From Cladorhizidae sp. MBARI D1340-BT2 (lineage: Eukaryota; Porifera; Demospongiae; Poecilosclerida; Cladorhizidae), in the NCBI GenBank assembly GCA_028752905.1, contig JAQNBH010000002.1, positions 17,270,430 through 17,334,429 of the forward strand: DNA of 64,000 nucleotides, written 5' to 3'. The position numbers were made by a program, and so were the translations under genes. Shown here piece after piece: positions 1-13,270 of this stretch (position 1 is its first letter; each line of letters begins with the position of its first letter). The notes under the pieces are model-generated. The model did no database searches. It had not been told where the DNA came from and worked only from the letters and a program-made list of their open reading frames with translations.

Positions 1-239
1 CTTGCCTTTTCATGGTCATGCTGACCCAGAAAAAACCCGAACTACAGTCGGTTGACGTCAGCGGCTTCTTTGTCTAGAAAGGCTATCAAGTGTCTCACCT
101 CACACCGAGTTATGGCAGCCGGATGGCAGTAAGTTGATCTCACATTAGGAATGGGCCGAGTGCTCTAAGAACGCATTCTTGCAGATCAAGTGTGCTCAGC
201 CTTTTGACACCAAAGCCTCATCAGGCTAATGCACTTATA

Positions 240-241
240 TA

Positions 242-279
<38 letters not shown>

Positions 280-286
280 TATATAA
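240..286. repeat. (TA)n microsatellite
   Basis: About 45 bases of nearly pure TA dinucleotide with one GT interruption. The flanks (1-239 and 287-429) show no gene. Confidence 0.9.
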
Positions 287-429
287 GACAAGGTAAAATT
301 GCAAAGATGTACAAAATTAACCCTATCAGTGATTGAGGGGTATCCAACACTTCTACAATCTTTCTCTGGGCACACCATGATTCCTGGAGTGCTTGGGACT
401 GCCCCAGGATGTCCCTAGTACTCGCCCTA

Positions 430-1312
430 GAATACACCTAGCCCTAGAATACACCAGCCCTTAGCCTTAGCCCTAGAATATCTTTTCCCTGGCTCTAGCC
501 CTAGAATACACCTAGCCCTTAGCCTTAGCCCTAGAATATGCTTAGCCCTGTCCCTAGCTCTAGAATACCCTAGCCTTGATCCTGGCACTAGCCTTGACCC
601 TGGCCCTAGCCTTGACCCTGGCCCTAGCCTTGACCCTGGCCCTAGTCCTAGAATATGCTTAACCCTGGCCCTAGCCTTGACCCTGGCCCTAGTCCTAGAA
701 TATGCTTAACCCTGTACCCTAGCCCTAGAATACAGTTATCCCTGGCCCTAGCTCTAGAATACCCTAGCCTTTACCCTGGCCCTAGCCCTAGAATACCCTA
801 GCCTTAACCCTGGCCCTAGCCCTAGAATACCCTACCCTTAACACTGGCCCTAGAAAACGGTTATCCCTAGCCCTAGACCCTGGCCCTAGCTCTAGAATAC
901 CCTAGCCTTAACCCGGTCTAGAATACCCTAGCCTTAACCTTGGCCCTAGCTCTAGAATACCCTAGCCTTAACCCTGGCCCTAGCTCTAGAATACCCTAGC
1001 CTTAACCTTGGCCCTAGCTCTAGAATACCCTAGCCTTAACCCTGGCCATAGCTCTAGAATACCCTAGCCTTAACCCTGGCCCTAGAATACGGTTATCCCT
1101 AGCTCTAGAATACCCTAGCCTTAACCCTGGCCCTAGCCCTAGAATACTGTTATCCCTAGACCTAGCTCTAGAATACCCTAACCTTAACCCTGGCCCTAGC
1201 CCTAGAATACTGTTATCCCTGGCCCTAGCTCTAGAATACTAGCCCTAAAATACCCCTACCTTAACCCTTCCCTTAGCCCTAGAATGCCCCGGCCCTAGCC
1301 CTTAACCCTGTC
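430..1312. repeat. 34-bp minisatellite, CCCTAG/TTAACCC-rich
   Basis: A degenerate array whose best-preserved part (about 760-1220) repeats every 34 bp with the segments CCTAGCCTTAACCC, TGGCCCTAG and CTCTAGAATAC. The left part is more irregular. The motif contains TAACCC and CCCTAG steps and so resembles scrambled animal telomeric sequence (CCCTAA on this strand), but perfect TTAGGG runs are absent. It is an interstitial satellite with no coding content. Confidence 0.9.
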
Positions 1313-2565
1313 AGTGATTCTGGGATCCATATGCTGTATAATGTCACCCTACTACAAGGGAAGTCCCAAGTATCACCAGACACTCAAGATGTCATCAGTA
1401 TGGCAGTGGCAAGAGTACTGGGCTTATGACTGGCATTGACCTATCACCACAGCAGTTATGCCAATAATTGATCATGACTTCAAGGCAAAATAAACCAATC
1501 ACATCTGGTGTTATCTGTGTAACCTTATCCCCAAGACCATGGTCACATATATGCAAGCAAAGTGGCTCTTGCCTCCATGAAAAGCACACCTTGCAGCTAC
1601 TTCACCACGATGATAATATATACCTTAGCTGGCGTAGCCAACCTTTCATTTTCCATCTTTTTAGTCAAGTGTCTCCCGACAACAGGAATTTTACAATTTC
1701 ACCATCTGCTCTGTCACTATGCAGTAACAAAAAATGCCCGACCTATAGAGGAATAGCTAATAGGCTACCTGCACTGAATCGCTACAAAATACAGCTCTTC
1801 GAGAAATCATCATATCTCCCATTTGTTGAGAATGCAATGAACATGAATACTGCAATCTAATTGACACAAAAATTAGAAAACTATTGTTGTGTGCGCTAGA
1901 AACATACACACCTGCCCTAAATAAAGGTAAAGGGTGGCATGTCACACTCTATCATCTCTAACCTGGCAAATTGGGTCAACCTACGAAAAAAGCACTGCCT
2001 TGCATCCAGAGAACAGGGAAGTAAAGCTCTCTAGAGCATGTTGGAATTTTGACTGTGGTTTAAAAGTTGAATTTAACGAGGAATCTCATACCAAAAAATG
2101 GGGCAGTTACTCACCGCCGCTACTCTTCAGCGCTCTAGACACCAACCCAATCAGTCAGTCCGTATCGCCTTAGTTGCTGGCTTCTAAGGCGTGACAACAG
2201 CCCCTAACAAAATAAAACACTACTTCGGCCTTCTATAAAACGAGCACCATAAGGTCGTGACGCGGGACAAAAGAGAAGCAATCTCGTGTAGCGATCCTTT
2301 CCCCAAAATTGTCACGACAACAAATTTGTTGTTACATGAAGGACGATGATTAAGATGATGATGTTAATAATATAATAATTATTATTATTATTAACACTGC
2401 AGCGGTGTTAGGCACTAGTCAGTATACTATTGCTATATTTATTGTTTTCCTTCTTTTTTTTTCTTTTTCAATAATCAACTTTAAAAAAAAAAATTTTTTT
2501 TTAGAACTGGACAATATTAGTAAAATGCACTTATTCATATAGTTTATAGAACCCCCTCCCCTCAA
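1313..2565. other. No recognisable gene
   Basis: Open frames here (for example 1468-1860 plus) are short, overlap on both strands and show no family signature. 2340-2400 is a small ATT/TAA-rich patch and 2450-2505 a T/A homopolymer-rich patch. I see nothing functional. Confidence 0.5.
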
Positions 2566-2689
2566 GTTCAAATGTTCAAGTGATGACTAGGGAAATGGCT
2601 CGTCCCCAACCCTGATGGCAAAGATCCAATACTGAGGCTGCATTCCCACGCTGCACCGCCACAGAAATCCGTTGAAGAAGATATTGATG
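2566..2689 (-). pseudogene. RT element fragment, 3' coding end (distal half)
   Basis: Read on the minus strand, this continues the C-terminal region of the RT element also present in the palindrome arms. After the motif HQ it reads YLLQRISVAVQRGNAASV, which I recognise as the usual C-terminal tail of that element. The upstream half lies at 5171-5352. The two halves join in frame if the hAT insertion at 2690-5170 and one copy of the 6-bp direct repeat are removed. The fragment has no RT core and is a remnant. Confidence 0.75.
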
Positions 2690-5170
2690 CTAGGCTGCCA
2701 ACAACTCAGATTTTATACAAATATTTGTATTTTTCTAACCTTGTACAGTACTTTGGATGTATTTTAATAATCTTTGTATTTATGTACTTACTACTATTTA
2801 GTATTATCACACTATGACTCTACTATAGTCTATTGCAACTCGAGACCTGCTTTGGGGGTTCAAAGTTCATGGTGGTTTAAAGTTATTGTTAGCTCTGTAG
2901 AACTTTTAACCCTGGGGAAGGTGATGGCAGAGCACATTGTCAGTGATCAGCAGGGACCTCAGGAGACAAGTATTGTATAGTAGAAGTTCTAACCAGTCAG
3001 TGTCACTGTCAGAGTATAGCACCAGCATCATTGTTGAACAAGAAGGCAGTTCTACTAATGAAAATGTTGATACAGATACTGATCGGCATAGCTTCTCATC
3101 TAAGATTAAGAAGCCAAGGTATGTTTGTGCATTCAAGCCAGACTATTCTAATAAGTTCAAGTGGGCTAAGCTATCAAAAAAGGGTTCATGTTATGCATTC
3201 TGCAAATTATGTAATCGTGATATTGGCATTACATATGGCGGCACTAGAGACCTGAGAAAACATGAACAGACTGCTGTGCATATTTCAGCAAGTAAAAGTG
3301 TGGAATCTGCAAGCTCTCTTACCTCATACATTCGAAACAGAGATGTACCAAAGCGAGAAGAAGCTGTCATAGCAGCAGAGGTTAAATTTGCTTTCTTTCT
3401 AGCAGAGCATCACCTTCCATTTTTGGTAGCTGATCACTGCTCAAAATTGTTTCCTGTCCTCTTTCCAGATTGTACAATTGCAAAATCTATAAAATGTGGC
3501 CGGACTAAAGCCACGGCTATTGTGAAAGTAGTAGCTAAAGAAGTAGTTTCTGATTTACTTACCCGTCTTGATGAATCTAAGTTTTTCAGCTTACATACAG
3601 ATGAAACTACTGACATTACCGTTAACCAACAATGCGGTATTATGATCCGGTTCTTTGACAATACCACTGGAAAGGTTTGTTGCTTTTTCCTAAAGTTGGA
3701 GTCAGTGCAGAAGGCTGATGCAGCAAGTTTATTCCAGGTCCTAGACTCTAATTTCAGTGCCAATGGACCTATAAAATATGCTAATCTAGTGGGACTGGGC
3801 TCTGATGGCGCTAATGTCATGCTGGGAAAAAGAGATTCTGTTATGACTAAATTAAAAACTAATCAGCCCTCTTTGATGGCCTTTCACTGTAATTGCCACA
3901 TAGCAGCCTTAATTGCTAATCATGCATGCAGCCCGATATTCTTGATGACATTACAGTTCAAATTTGGTATTTTTTCCATAAAAGCCCAAAACGTCAACGC
4001 ACCTTTAAAAATTCACCAATACCAAGCCGCACAAGTTGCTTAAAACAGCACAAACGAGGTGGCTAAGCTTGGAAGTCTGTGTAAATAGACTACTAGAACA
4101 GTTTGATGCTCTTCTTTCTTATTTCAGAAGTACAGAAGAGAAGCAAGCTGTTGTTCTCAGAATAAAAACTGGTCTTGAGAATCCACTTTGTAAATTATAT
4201 TTAATGTTTCTGAGTGATTCATTGCCCGTTATTAACACCTTTAACAAAACGATGCAATTGCAATCACCTACAATACATTTCCTTCACCAAGAGGTCCAGT
4301 CATTTAAAAAAAGAAGTTTTTTTCCACCCTCTTCTGTGCAAAATGCTAATATTTCAGCTCTTAATCTAGATGATGAGGACCAGTTTCTTCCCCTAGAAGA
4401 AGTATTTGTGGGTCAAAAAGCAGTAAGCTTTCTCTCTGGTGAGAATGATCTCTTGTCGAATGAAGTCAGAAAGTTCAGGGGGACATGCAGAAATTTTTGG
4501 GTGGCTGCAGCTAAGTATGCTATTAAAAAACTGCCGATTGATAATGACTTTTTGAAAAACTTAAATTGGATTTCTCTTTACAACCAAGCCAAGAGTATGG
4601 ATATGCTAGACAGGTACTGTTTATTGCATCATGCCTTAAACAAGTCATCAAAGAAGACGAAAAAGGTCAGCTTAATGAAGAATTTATTGACTACTGCACT
4701 GCTGAGCTCCCTCCGGAAATTGTTGCTACAAAGGACAGTGATTGCTACTGGCATCAAGTTGGGCAAATCAAAGATGTTTCTGGAGAATTTCGTTATCAAC
4801 TCCTCAGTAGGTTAGCTAAAGCAGTGATAATAATTCCCCATGGCAATGCAGATTTGGAGAGGATATTTAGTCATATTGGGCTGAATAAAACCAAGGTACG
4901 AAATAGTTTGAGTGTGGATACTTTATCTGCATTGCAAGTGAACACAAAGGAACCTTGTTTCGACTTCAAACCAACAGCAAGAATGCTTCAAAGATGCAAG
5001 AATGCTATTTCTGAACTCAGTTAGCTTATTACTCTAACATTCCTAAATATCAGTATTGTATTTGTATTTTTTAATAACACTTTGGATATATTTGGAGTTT
5101 TAACTGGTATAAAATTCGTAGTTGAATAACATGTATTAGTATTTATGAGACAAGGGAGTTGGCAGCCCTG
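2690..5170 (+). mobile_element. hAT-type DNA transposon, degenerate
   Basis: About 2.48 kb. The ends are imperfect terminal inverted repeats: the left begins CTAGGCTGCCAAC and the right, reverse-complemented, begins CAGGGCTGCCAAC. The element is flanked immediately on both sides by TTGATG (2684-2689 and 5171-5176), a 6-bp target duplication; hAT elements more often make 8 bp. It carries a frameshifted transposase in the plus direction. It inserted into the coding end of an older RT element. Confidence 0.85.
2937..5024 (+). pseudogene. hAT transposase with BED-like zinc finger, frameshifted
   Basis: DDE-type transposase acting on its own TIRs. The first open segment (2937-4043) has a BED-like finger (C89-x2-C92, H109-x5-H115, counted from the start of this frame), then the RNase H-fold core with FSLHTDETTD (D222) and GLGSDGANVMLG (D290), and the CNCH motif near residue 320. 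Reading moves to another frame near 3930, to a third near 4015 (TAQTRWLSLE, in 4036-4815), and shifts again near 4610. The last segment (4566-5024) has the hAT dimerisation signature, NADLERIFSHIGLNKTKVRN. The true start is unclear because no ATG lies in the first frame near 2937. At least three frame breaks make it non-functional. Family assignment is firm. Confidence 0.9.
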
Positions 5171-5352
5171 TTGATGGGAGTTCTCTTCGTAAGTCACTGA
5201 CCTCAGGTGGTGTCCCAACTCCCTGAAGAATGCCTTTGCTTGAGGCCCAAAGGATCCACAAGTCTCTACCGCCACAGGTACAAACTTGTATGCCGGGTCC
5301 AGGTGGGCGTATATACTTCTCACCCTTCAAAATCTCCACCTGGGCTGCCACT
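5171..5352 (-). pseudogene. RT element fragment, C-terminal coding (proximal half)
   Basis: On the minus strand this reads HLDPAYKFVPVAVET, then KAFFRELGHHLRS, then ENSHQ at the insertion point. It is homologous to the C-termini of the RT elements at 43.4-43.6 kb and 50.77-50.95 kb, which carry FTPVA and FLKELGHRVRQYTGE. This is the segment after the RLE-like domain. It is truncated on its 5' side at the AT-rich microsatellite. Confidence 0.75.
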
Positions 5353-5570
<218 letters not shown>

Positions 5571-5639
5571 AGCACTGTATAATAGCATGAAAATAATGTA
5601 CAAAGGATGAGAGTGTGCTGAAGACTTACCAGCAAGGTG

Positions 5640-8410
5640 GCCTTATAGAGATGGTAATGAAAAACATTTACTGCATGCACAAAGATAGTGCCAAGTGCAT
5701 GGTAAATCAGAATTAAAGTTATTTATGAAATATTCCCAGAAAAACGATTTCAGCTTCTTTTTCAAAGTGTAGGTGGAGAGTTTGAGGTCCGGCTCAGGTA
5801 AGGCATTCCACAGCTTGACAACTCGGTTGAAATTTAGATGGTTGTTGGTGGTTGGAAGTAGACACTTAAGCTTCGAGTGGTTAGAAGACCTGGTATTACA
5901 ATTCGGAAATTGGACATAGTCATAGATGTTGAAGTGATCTTGGGGCATTTTGAGGCAGTTGATGAGAAATGTGATGTCCAAATGTTCTATATAGCCATAG
6001 TGATAAAGGAAGTAACTTGAGAGATATTAGTCTATCCTTGTAATTTGGTCTTGTAATTTAAATTAAAACAAACTTGGTTGAGCGGCGCTGAACTTTCTCA
6101 AGTGATTTGATGTCCTTGAGCAAGTGAGGGTGCCAGACTTGACTGCAGTAGGTAAGGTGAGTTCTGACAAGATAAAGTAAGCTTGGTGAGGATAGGATGG
6201 TGAGATGAGATGGCACGACGGATAAAGTAAAGATTATTATAGGCTTTGGTAATAATAATGGAGTAATGGTGAGACCATGAAAGGTTATTGGAGAATTAAC
6301 CAAGGTCCTTGTAGTGGGCTGTGTTAGTGATCTGTGTTTTATTAAGCAGATAAATATGACTATGTTTCTCAGGAGATGTTGAAAATGAGCATTTTGATGG
6401 GTTGAAGGCCAATTTCCAGTCACTACTCCAGGACTGCAGCGAATCAAGGTCTCTTTGCAAAAGAAGGCGGTCAAAGGGAGTGGAGATAGTATGCAAGCAC
6501 TTGCAGTCATCAGTAAACATTAAGAGAGATGACTCTGAAACAGATAGTGGAAGGTCTTTGACATATAATATAATGAATGACAGTGGTCCAAGTATACTTC
6601 CTTGGGGGACTCCTGATGTGACAGGAAGTAGGGAGGAAGACACACCATCAATAGATGTAATTTGACATCTGTTGTTCAAGTAGTTTTTGAGCAATATCCA
6701 TAGTGAGCCAGTGATACCAATGTTCCACAGTTTGATTAGTAGCTCTTTATGGGAAACACCTTCCGGAAGTCTAAATATAACACATCTGTGGTAGTATGAG
6801 TGCTGGAATTAGTATAGATCAGCATTAGGGTAGTGAGAAGTTGGTAGACATGAGCGTCCTTTCACAAAGCCAAATTGATTAAGAGAGATGATGGGGAAGA
6901 CATGGATGAAAATGAGGACTTTTTCTAGAACTTTAGAAATAGAGCACAAGAGAGCTATCGGTCGATAGTTGGTAATGTTGGATGGAACTCCAGTCTTTAG
7001 AATAGGAGTAACGAGGTGGACTTTCCATTCTTGTGGAATCTGGTTCAAATGTATACATTTCTGGACAAGCAGAGTGATTGGGTCATAAAGGGTTGTCGCA
7101 CAAGATATTAATAATTTTGGACCAATGTTGTCAATGTCCATAGCTTTTGACATGTTAAGTGAGTTGAGAATGGTAAAGATGTCTTCCTTGCAACATGAGA
7201 CCTCACAAAGTAACGATGGAAAAGGTGTAGGTGAAGAGAAGTTGAATGTCTCTGGACTAACAGATTTTGGTTGGTAGACTGAATGAAAGTGCTCATTAAA
7301 CAGTTCAACTCTTTCATGTGGGGAGGAAGCAGACAAGTTATTGGAGAAAACCTGCTGAGGAATATAATTTTTTTGGGAGATAGAGTGCAGGTAGCGGAAG
7401 GTGGATTTACAGTTGTTAGCTGAATATTTGCGACTGGTATTATTTGGTCTGAGCTTTTATCATTCAGTCTTCAAGATTCTGTTCCCCTTCATGTAGTTTT
7501 GTTATGTTATGAGGAGTTGGGTTACGCTTGCCTTGTCTTCTAAAGGAGTGAATATGATGTCGTATGGCTGGGGTGAACCACCTGGGAGGTTGGTGGGCTT
7601 TGAGTTTAACCTTGGGTATAAAGAGTGTACACGCATTGAGAATAATTGACTTGAGTAGTTGCCAGGAGTTGTCTATGTCATCACTATCAAAACATGAGAT
7701 GAAGTCAACCTCCAGAAAGTGATTGTTCAGGCCATCAAGATAACCCTTCCTGAAGTCTAATACATATCTGGTAGTTTTCTTGATGTGATGGGTTATGTTG
7801 GTGTCAAAGGTAATAATGAAATGATCCAAGGACAAAGTAGAGCTTTTATTTTCATAACGATGTTGTTGATGTGATCTTCTATGTTAGATCTAAGATGCCA
7901 CCTTTGACATGGGTAGGCTCAGTAATTACTTGTGTGAAGTTAAAGCGGAAAATCAGATCACATAACATTGTAGATGTGGTGGTAGATGCAGATAGGGTTG
8001 ACCAGTCAATGTTTGGAGCATTGAAGTCACCAAGTAGAATGAGTCTCTTGTTGAGTGAAGAGAGGGCTTCTATTGACTGTACAACCTGGGTGAAGTGTTG
8101 AAAGGACAATCAGGAGGAATGTAAATGCAGGAGAAAATGAGATTAGAAGATAAAAGTTCGATAGACACTACATCAATGGAGGAATAAGATTGAATAAGAC
8201 GAGAAGGAATCTTTGATGAGATACAAATCATGGCTCCGCCACCACGGGAGGGTCTATCTGAATGGCACAATAAGTAGCCTGACGGGAGAATTTTATTTTT
8301 TCAGTTAGTCATATCTCAGTTAGTGCAATTACATCAAGTGAGCGAGAGTAAACAAAAGTTTGGAATTGCTTTAATTTGTTGGTAATGCTACGACAGTTCC
8401 AGAAGCAGCA
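5640..8410 (-). pseudogene. LINE ORF2: endonuclease and reverse transcriptase, multiply frameshifted
   Basis: The APE endonuclease begins near 8405 (FWNCRSITNKL, VIALTEI) and continues through LILLGDFNAPNIDWS (about 8040) and EPTHVKGG. The reverse transcriptase follows: NYRPIALLCSISKVLEKVL (about 6960), GVPQGSILGPLSF (about 6605) and the catalytic box FTDD (about 6525). After it come FNPSKC and a C-terminal region ending with VKLWNALPE near 5800. Reading passes through at least six frame changes, so the element is inactive. Family motifs are clear in every segment. Confidence 0.85.
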
Positions 8411-8431
8411 GTGGAGACGCCGGCATGGTAG

Positions 8432-9440
8432 TCATTGACCTGCAGGGCCAGGGATCGGGGTGTTGATATGATGTGAAATAGAGTCAGTGAGACTGGGATG
8501 TGGGGGTGAGGAGACAGGGTTTGAAATAGGAGCAGAAGGATTTGCTATTAGAGGTACAGTGATGCTGGTAGGTTCTAACTCAGTGGCTGGCAGAACATCC
8601 TCAAAAACTGTGGTGGAGAACAGAGCAAGTGAGACGTCTCTTGAGAGCTCCGTAGGCTCTTCTTGTAACTTGTTGTTGACAACCCGGGCATGAACTTTGC
8701 CATTCAGAAGAAATGTTGACCTGCGAATCCTAATTTCATTCTTGCCGAAACCAGTCTCAATGAGAGCCCACCTCTCCTTTAGAAGTAGTTTCAGGATTGC
8801 CCTCTCCTGATTTGTCTGATCTGGCTTTATAGTAATAGAACTAGTAAGGTTATGTTTTTTGTACAATACGCTCTGTACCTCTAGAGGTCTGGCCAGTCTA
8901 GCCAGGATAGGACGGGATGTTTTGTTGCTGTCAAACTTGCCAAGTCTTCGGCAGTCAATAACTGAGTGGTTGTTGATATTATCATCTATACTAGAAAGAA
9001 TAGACATAACAGAACCCACATCACTGAAGGATCGTTGGATCCAGTGGGTGCCCGAGTCACACTCCTCAATACCAAATACAACTAGATTACTTTTACGATC
9101 TTGTGACTCACTTGGTTTAGTAGACGGCCGTGAACTGATCCCTAGGTTTATGCTCCATCAGAGACGTAGAATTTCTGGTTATTTGTGCATAGGTTACACC
9201 AGGGGCTGCTATACTTGGGTTCTGTTGAGAATCCATTCCAGAAAATGATGCAGCCATGGACAGAGAGTTCATGACAGAGTTTAATTTGCTCTCGAGCTCT
9301 GAAACAGAACTCTTAAGCTCCAAGACACAATTCTTAAGAGCCTCAATCTCATCTTCTTGAGTACCAAGATGATAGAGCGGACAGCAAAACTTGCTGGATG
9401 ATTTAGACACTCTGGCTTTACTAAACTGGTAAAGGGTCAT
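8432..9440 (-). pseudogene. LINE ORF1 (nucleic-acid-binding protein), frameshifted
   Basis: Begins at ATG 9440. The first segment contains a predicted coiled coil (roughly residues 28-60, rich in E, L and S heptads). The frame changes near 9130. The second segment starts NLVVFGIEEC, typical of the RRM-like domain of LINE ORF1 proteins, followed by CRRLGKFDSNKTSRP. It ends in a proline- and serine-rich tail at 8432. Such proteins bind element RNA in the RNP. One frameshift prevents expression of the whole protein. Confidence 0.7.
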
Positions 9441-9520
9441 CTAACTGGTTGTAGTTACATGGGTACAGTCTTCTTTCCTTTCTTTTTGACCAGTCAATCC
9501 AAAAATATATGGAAAATTAT

Positions 9521-11889
9521 GTTTTTAATTCTAGTTTATAGTTGTTGATTTTTGTAGTTGTCTTGGAGTTCAACAAGGTACAAACCAACCAGCAGCAAAT
9601 CAAGGAGCAGAGATGAACATCATCACTTCATAAAACTACTGCTCGCTACACAAGTCATCACACACATACCTTGTTGTTTGGCTATTAGAGTCGGCCAGGG
9701 ATCAGCTACAGCCTCCCTCAAGGACTTGGCAAGAGTTGCACAGGAGAACTCCAGACCTAACCAAACACAGCAGATGTTTGCACCATGTTTGCCACATGTG
9801 CATATATTGTTATGCGGTTGCTTGCTGTTGCTCAACTCTTCTGTTTGAAGAAAGTAAATAGCTCCGTTCAGATTGAGCTGCACAGCATAGTGCAGCCGAG
9901 TCACGTAAGCAACCTTTAAAACACGTTAACTAACTTGATTACATCAAAAGCAACGCTGCTAACTATGCAATGAAGTTACCAATAAATTGTGGGTAAGCCT
10001 TAGAAGATCTAAAAGTGTTTTTTATGATTATAATTAACTTTTTTTTAAATGAAGCTGAAGCCTGCCAATATGTGCAGGGAACAGGTAGATAGTTTCAAGC
10101 TAATTCTCTCCTGACACAGTGTTTTCTGCCAGTTTACTAGCTTAGCAAAGCATTAAGTCATACTAGGATTTTTTTTAGAGCTAATAGTGACCCAAGTGTG
10201 AGGTTTAGATATGAGCTTGGTTTTGGGGGGGTTGGGGGGACTGCCATTTAAAAAAATGGGTCCAACCAGCCCTATATAGCACATTCCCTGATGCAAGGCA
10301 TATGGTCAATGCTACCATATAATGCTCTGACCAGCCGATCCAAACACACTTCTTAATACAGGAAATTGAGGGTAAAGGTAACATAAGAAGTGACAACAGC
10401 ATAACACATAGAAATCCTCCCTCATCAGATGAACCACACAACAGACACTCCCTCCACTGGGTATCTTCCACGAGCAATAATGAAGGAGTGGATTTATCTA
10501 TTGCAAACTCAGTAAGGCCCCCAAAATTATATATGTACCTCGTTGTAGCCAGGTCACAGAGTTTCTATAAATGTATGCAACACTACAAATAGGGTTGCAA
10601 ACGTTTGGAAGGAACAGACCACTTTTCTTTAGTTTTTCTTCAATTTTTTTTATACCTTCACTGTTGTACTAACAATGTTTTTAGTTTCAGCTCATTATTG
10701 ATACTTTTTATGATGCAGTTTCATTACATACCAGTTGAGAAATGGATGAGAAGAAGCATGAATAACATGGTCTCCCACAGAAGTGCATTGACAACACAGA
10801 AATGTTTCTAACTCAGTCAATTTTTTCCCTTTGTTAATAAGTTTATATTATCTGATAGTTTCTATTGTATGAATGAACACTTTTTTTCTTCTCGTGAGAT
10901 AGAATCCAGTATATGCCCTCAGCTTACCTCTCAGTATTGCAGTAGGAGAAATAAAAAAGTCATAAAGTTGCATCTGTAGCTATAAATGGCAAGTGTTGAT
11001 CACCTACAGTTAGGTTGTAAAGTCATTATAAGTGGGAGTTTGGGATTGTTTTTTATTAATTATACACCGCAGTTGATTGCAACACCAATATGAAAATATC
11101 ATTGGAGCGCACACCCAAAATGAGCAATCTTTTGATACCAAAATTATTGATATGTATCACTCTTTAAAAAATAATAATTATGGTCTGTTCTCCTCTTCTT
11201 GCAGCAGAATTCCAGAGCTATTAATTTTTGTAATGGATACCACGAGACACATTGCTGAAGTAATGGGAGCTCTCTGTCCAGCTTGCTTGTTTGTAAACAG
11301 TGGGTGTGTATGCAAGCAAGCAGGCATCGCTGTAAGGAGGAGGGGATATCAACTTGCACTGAAATGTCTGCTCAGATGTAAATGTTAGACAGCAAGGAGT
11401 TGGTTTGCATGGGTGTGCATTGGTCAGCATGTTGGCTATTATCATTATTTTCACGTACTTATTGAAATGCAACCAGGGGAGGAGACAGCTCAGTATATGT
11501 GTGGTGTGGTGGGGCTGGAAAGCATGCATTCCAAGCATCAACTTGGGGCATGCTTGCCCAGGATGCTTCAAGAATCTGTGCACTTGGGAAATTTAAGAGC
11601 AACAAAAATTATATTAAATTCAAGAAGTAATATCGCTATGATATCAACTAAAACTTTTAAAAAAATTCCCCTTTAATCATGTTGTTTTGCAGCTTCAACT
11701 GAGTCAAGAGAGTATGTTAGGTCCTTGTGGATAAGACAATTGTTTAACCTCATTTCGGTTATTGCAGGAGAGTTAATGTAGGTTAGAACATCCTTTTTAA
11801 AGTTGAAAATGTCCTTTTAGAAGTTGCCTATGCAACTGAAATTGTGAAAATAAAATAAGATGAACCAGCTGGTGCACTGTTGGCAAAAA
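9521..11889. other. No recognisable gene
   Basis: Contains several 60-110-codon open frames (9558-9848 plus, 9623-9904 minus, 10205-10477 minus, 11077-11388 plus) with no family signature and with comparable open frames on the opposite strand. I cannot support a gene. 11077-11388 has no obvious splice sites or poly(A) signal. Confidence 0.4.
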
Positions 11890-13270
11890 AGTATTTAAAT
11901 GCCCTTTTCTTTCATCACATTCCAGATGGTTTGAACAGAATTGATCTCTTTCACTTCAGAACTGCCCTGCTTCACTATATCCTGTAACAGTTGGAGTGCC
12001 TGGCTAAGGTTGGCATGTTAATATCATCTTTGTAACAACAATAGTTGAGCTTCTGCATGGTGTGATCATGACCATTTGCTGCACATATGAGAGGATTTTT
12101 TTAGATTGCAATGATGGAAGGAATATGCTTGTCACTAAAGAACTTCTCCAGCTCGCCATGAAGTAAATCACATGCCTCAAAGTAAATATAAAGTAATCCA
12201 TTTAAGATGTAAACACATGTGGACCACTGCCATTTTCAATACGTGAAGGATGTCTCCTATAACGGGGTAACTCTAGCTGGCTGATATTATGTTTCATAGC
12301 AGTGGCAGTGACAATAATTTGTCGGAACTCCGACCTTATTCTCTTGAAGAACAGTTTTGCAGTAGCAACAGCATTGAGAGCATCATTCAAAGCCATATCT
12401 TTCCTCTGCAAAGGGAATGAAACCCTTTTCTGTTGCACTGAACAAATCATGACTTAGTTGAATTATAAATAAGGTCTTGAGGCTTGCATCAAACCATATG
12501 CCTTCAAACCACATTCATCATGGGTTGTATGTGTTTCCTCCAAAACTTCAAGAAGTAGTGAGTAATATCTTCTATTGCAGCAGTTTTTGCTGTCCATTTG
12601 GTGGGATACAATGGCTTTTGCTATACCTTGACAAGTGAGGAATTTGAACTGCATTAAGAGTCCTTTATTGTAACTTGACAAGTGAGGAATTTGAACTCCA
12701 TTAAGAATCCTTCTAGTCGGGTTTTCTGAAGTAGTTGCATTAGAGAACTTAGCAGGCATATAACAACTGTATCGGCATATCTTGAGCCATCCATTTCAGT
12801 TTTACTTCTCTATGAGCACGACTAGTTTCATGTGATGTGAATTTTTCCAGGACTATTTTACCACATGTAGTAAGGCACTTCCCCCATTTTGCTGATTGAC
12901 AGTAGACCATGATTGCTACCATAGCGGCAAAAAAAGGCAAATTGCCTTTTGGTTTGTAATGTCAACATTGAGCCAATGAGCCAAGGAAATGCTTTGTACC
13001 ACTTCAATTGAAAACTTCTGTCTTGATATTAGTACTGATAATGCCAGTTTATCCTTAGGTTGGAAAGCTTCATCAGTACTGACAACACTGTGTTGTGTGC
13101 ATTGTTGAGTTGACCAACTGATACTTCTTTCTTTTAAAACAAATTATTTTGTCTTTATTACAACCAATTACTTGTGCATCACCCACATGGGGTTTGAGTG
13201 CAACAATCTGCTTGTGTAGTTCCATCCAGCTCAATTTCTGATCAGACTTAGACTTCCCTCGTGACAAGGT
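11890..13270 (-). pseudogene. ZMYM1-like hAT transposase remnant
   Basis: Minus-strand fragments in several frames resemble the TTF-type/ZMYM1-like hAT proteins common in animals. In order they are SHETSRAHREV (about 12830), SHQMDSKNCCNRRYYSLLLE (about 12580), KDMALNDALNAVATAKLFFK (about 12380) and HNISQLELPRYRRHPSRI (about 12270). The last fragment, toward 11930, reads EVKEINSVQTIW. Frameshifts and stops separate them, and a short stretch near 12600-12700 is internally duplicated (GVQIPHLS / QFKFLTCQ). I find no dimerisation domain or TIRs. Assignment rests on recall of the family, not on a search. Confidence 0.65.

Larger units (their letters stand above)
5571..9520 (-). mobile_element. Non-LTR retrotransposon (LINE), CR1/L2-like, dead
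   Basis: About 3.9 kb on the minus strand with the complete LINE order: ORF1, then APE-type endonuclease, then reverse transcriptase, then a 3' tail of AAT repeats. Both ORFs carry frameshifts. The 5' boundary is approximate. I place it in the CR1/L2/Jockey-like group because of the GDFNAPNIDWS endonuclease motif and the GVPQGS RT motif. A phylogeny would be needed to name the clade. Confidence 0.85.

Noticed and set aside
430..1312. CRISPR-like array
   Set aside because: Units are directly contiguous without unique spacers, and the context is eukaryotic; minisatellite. The same holds for 22205-22480 and 37435-37935.
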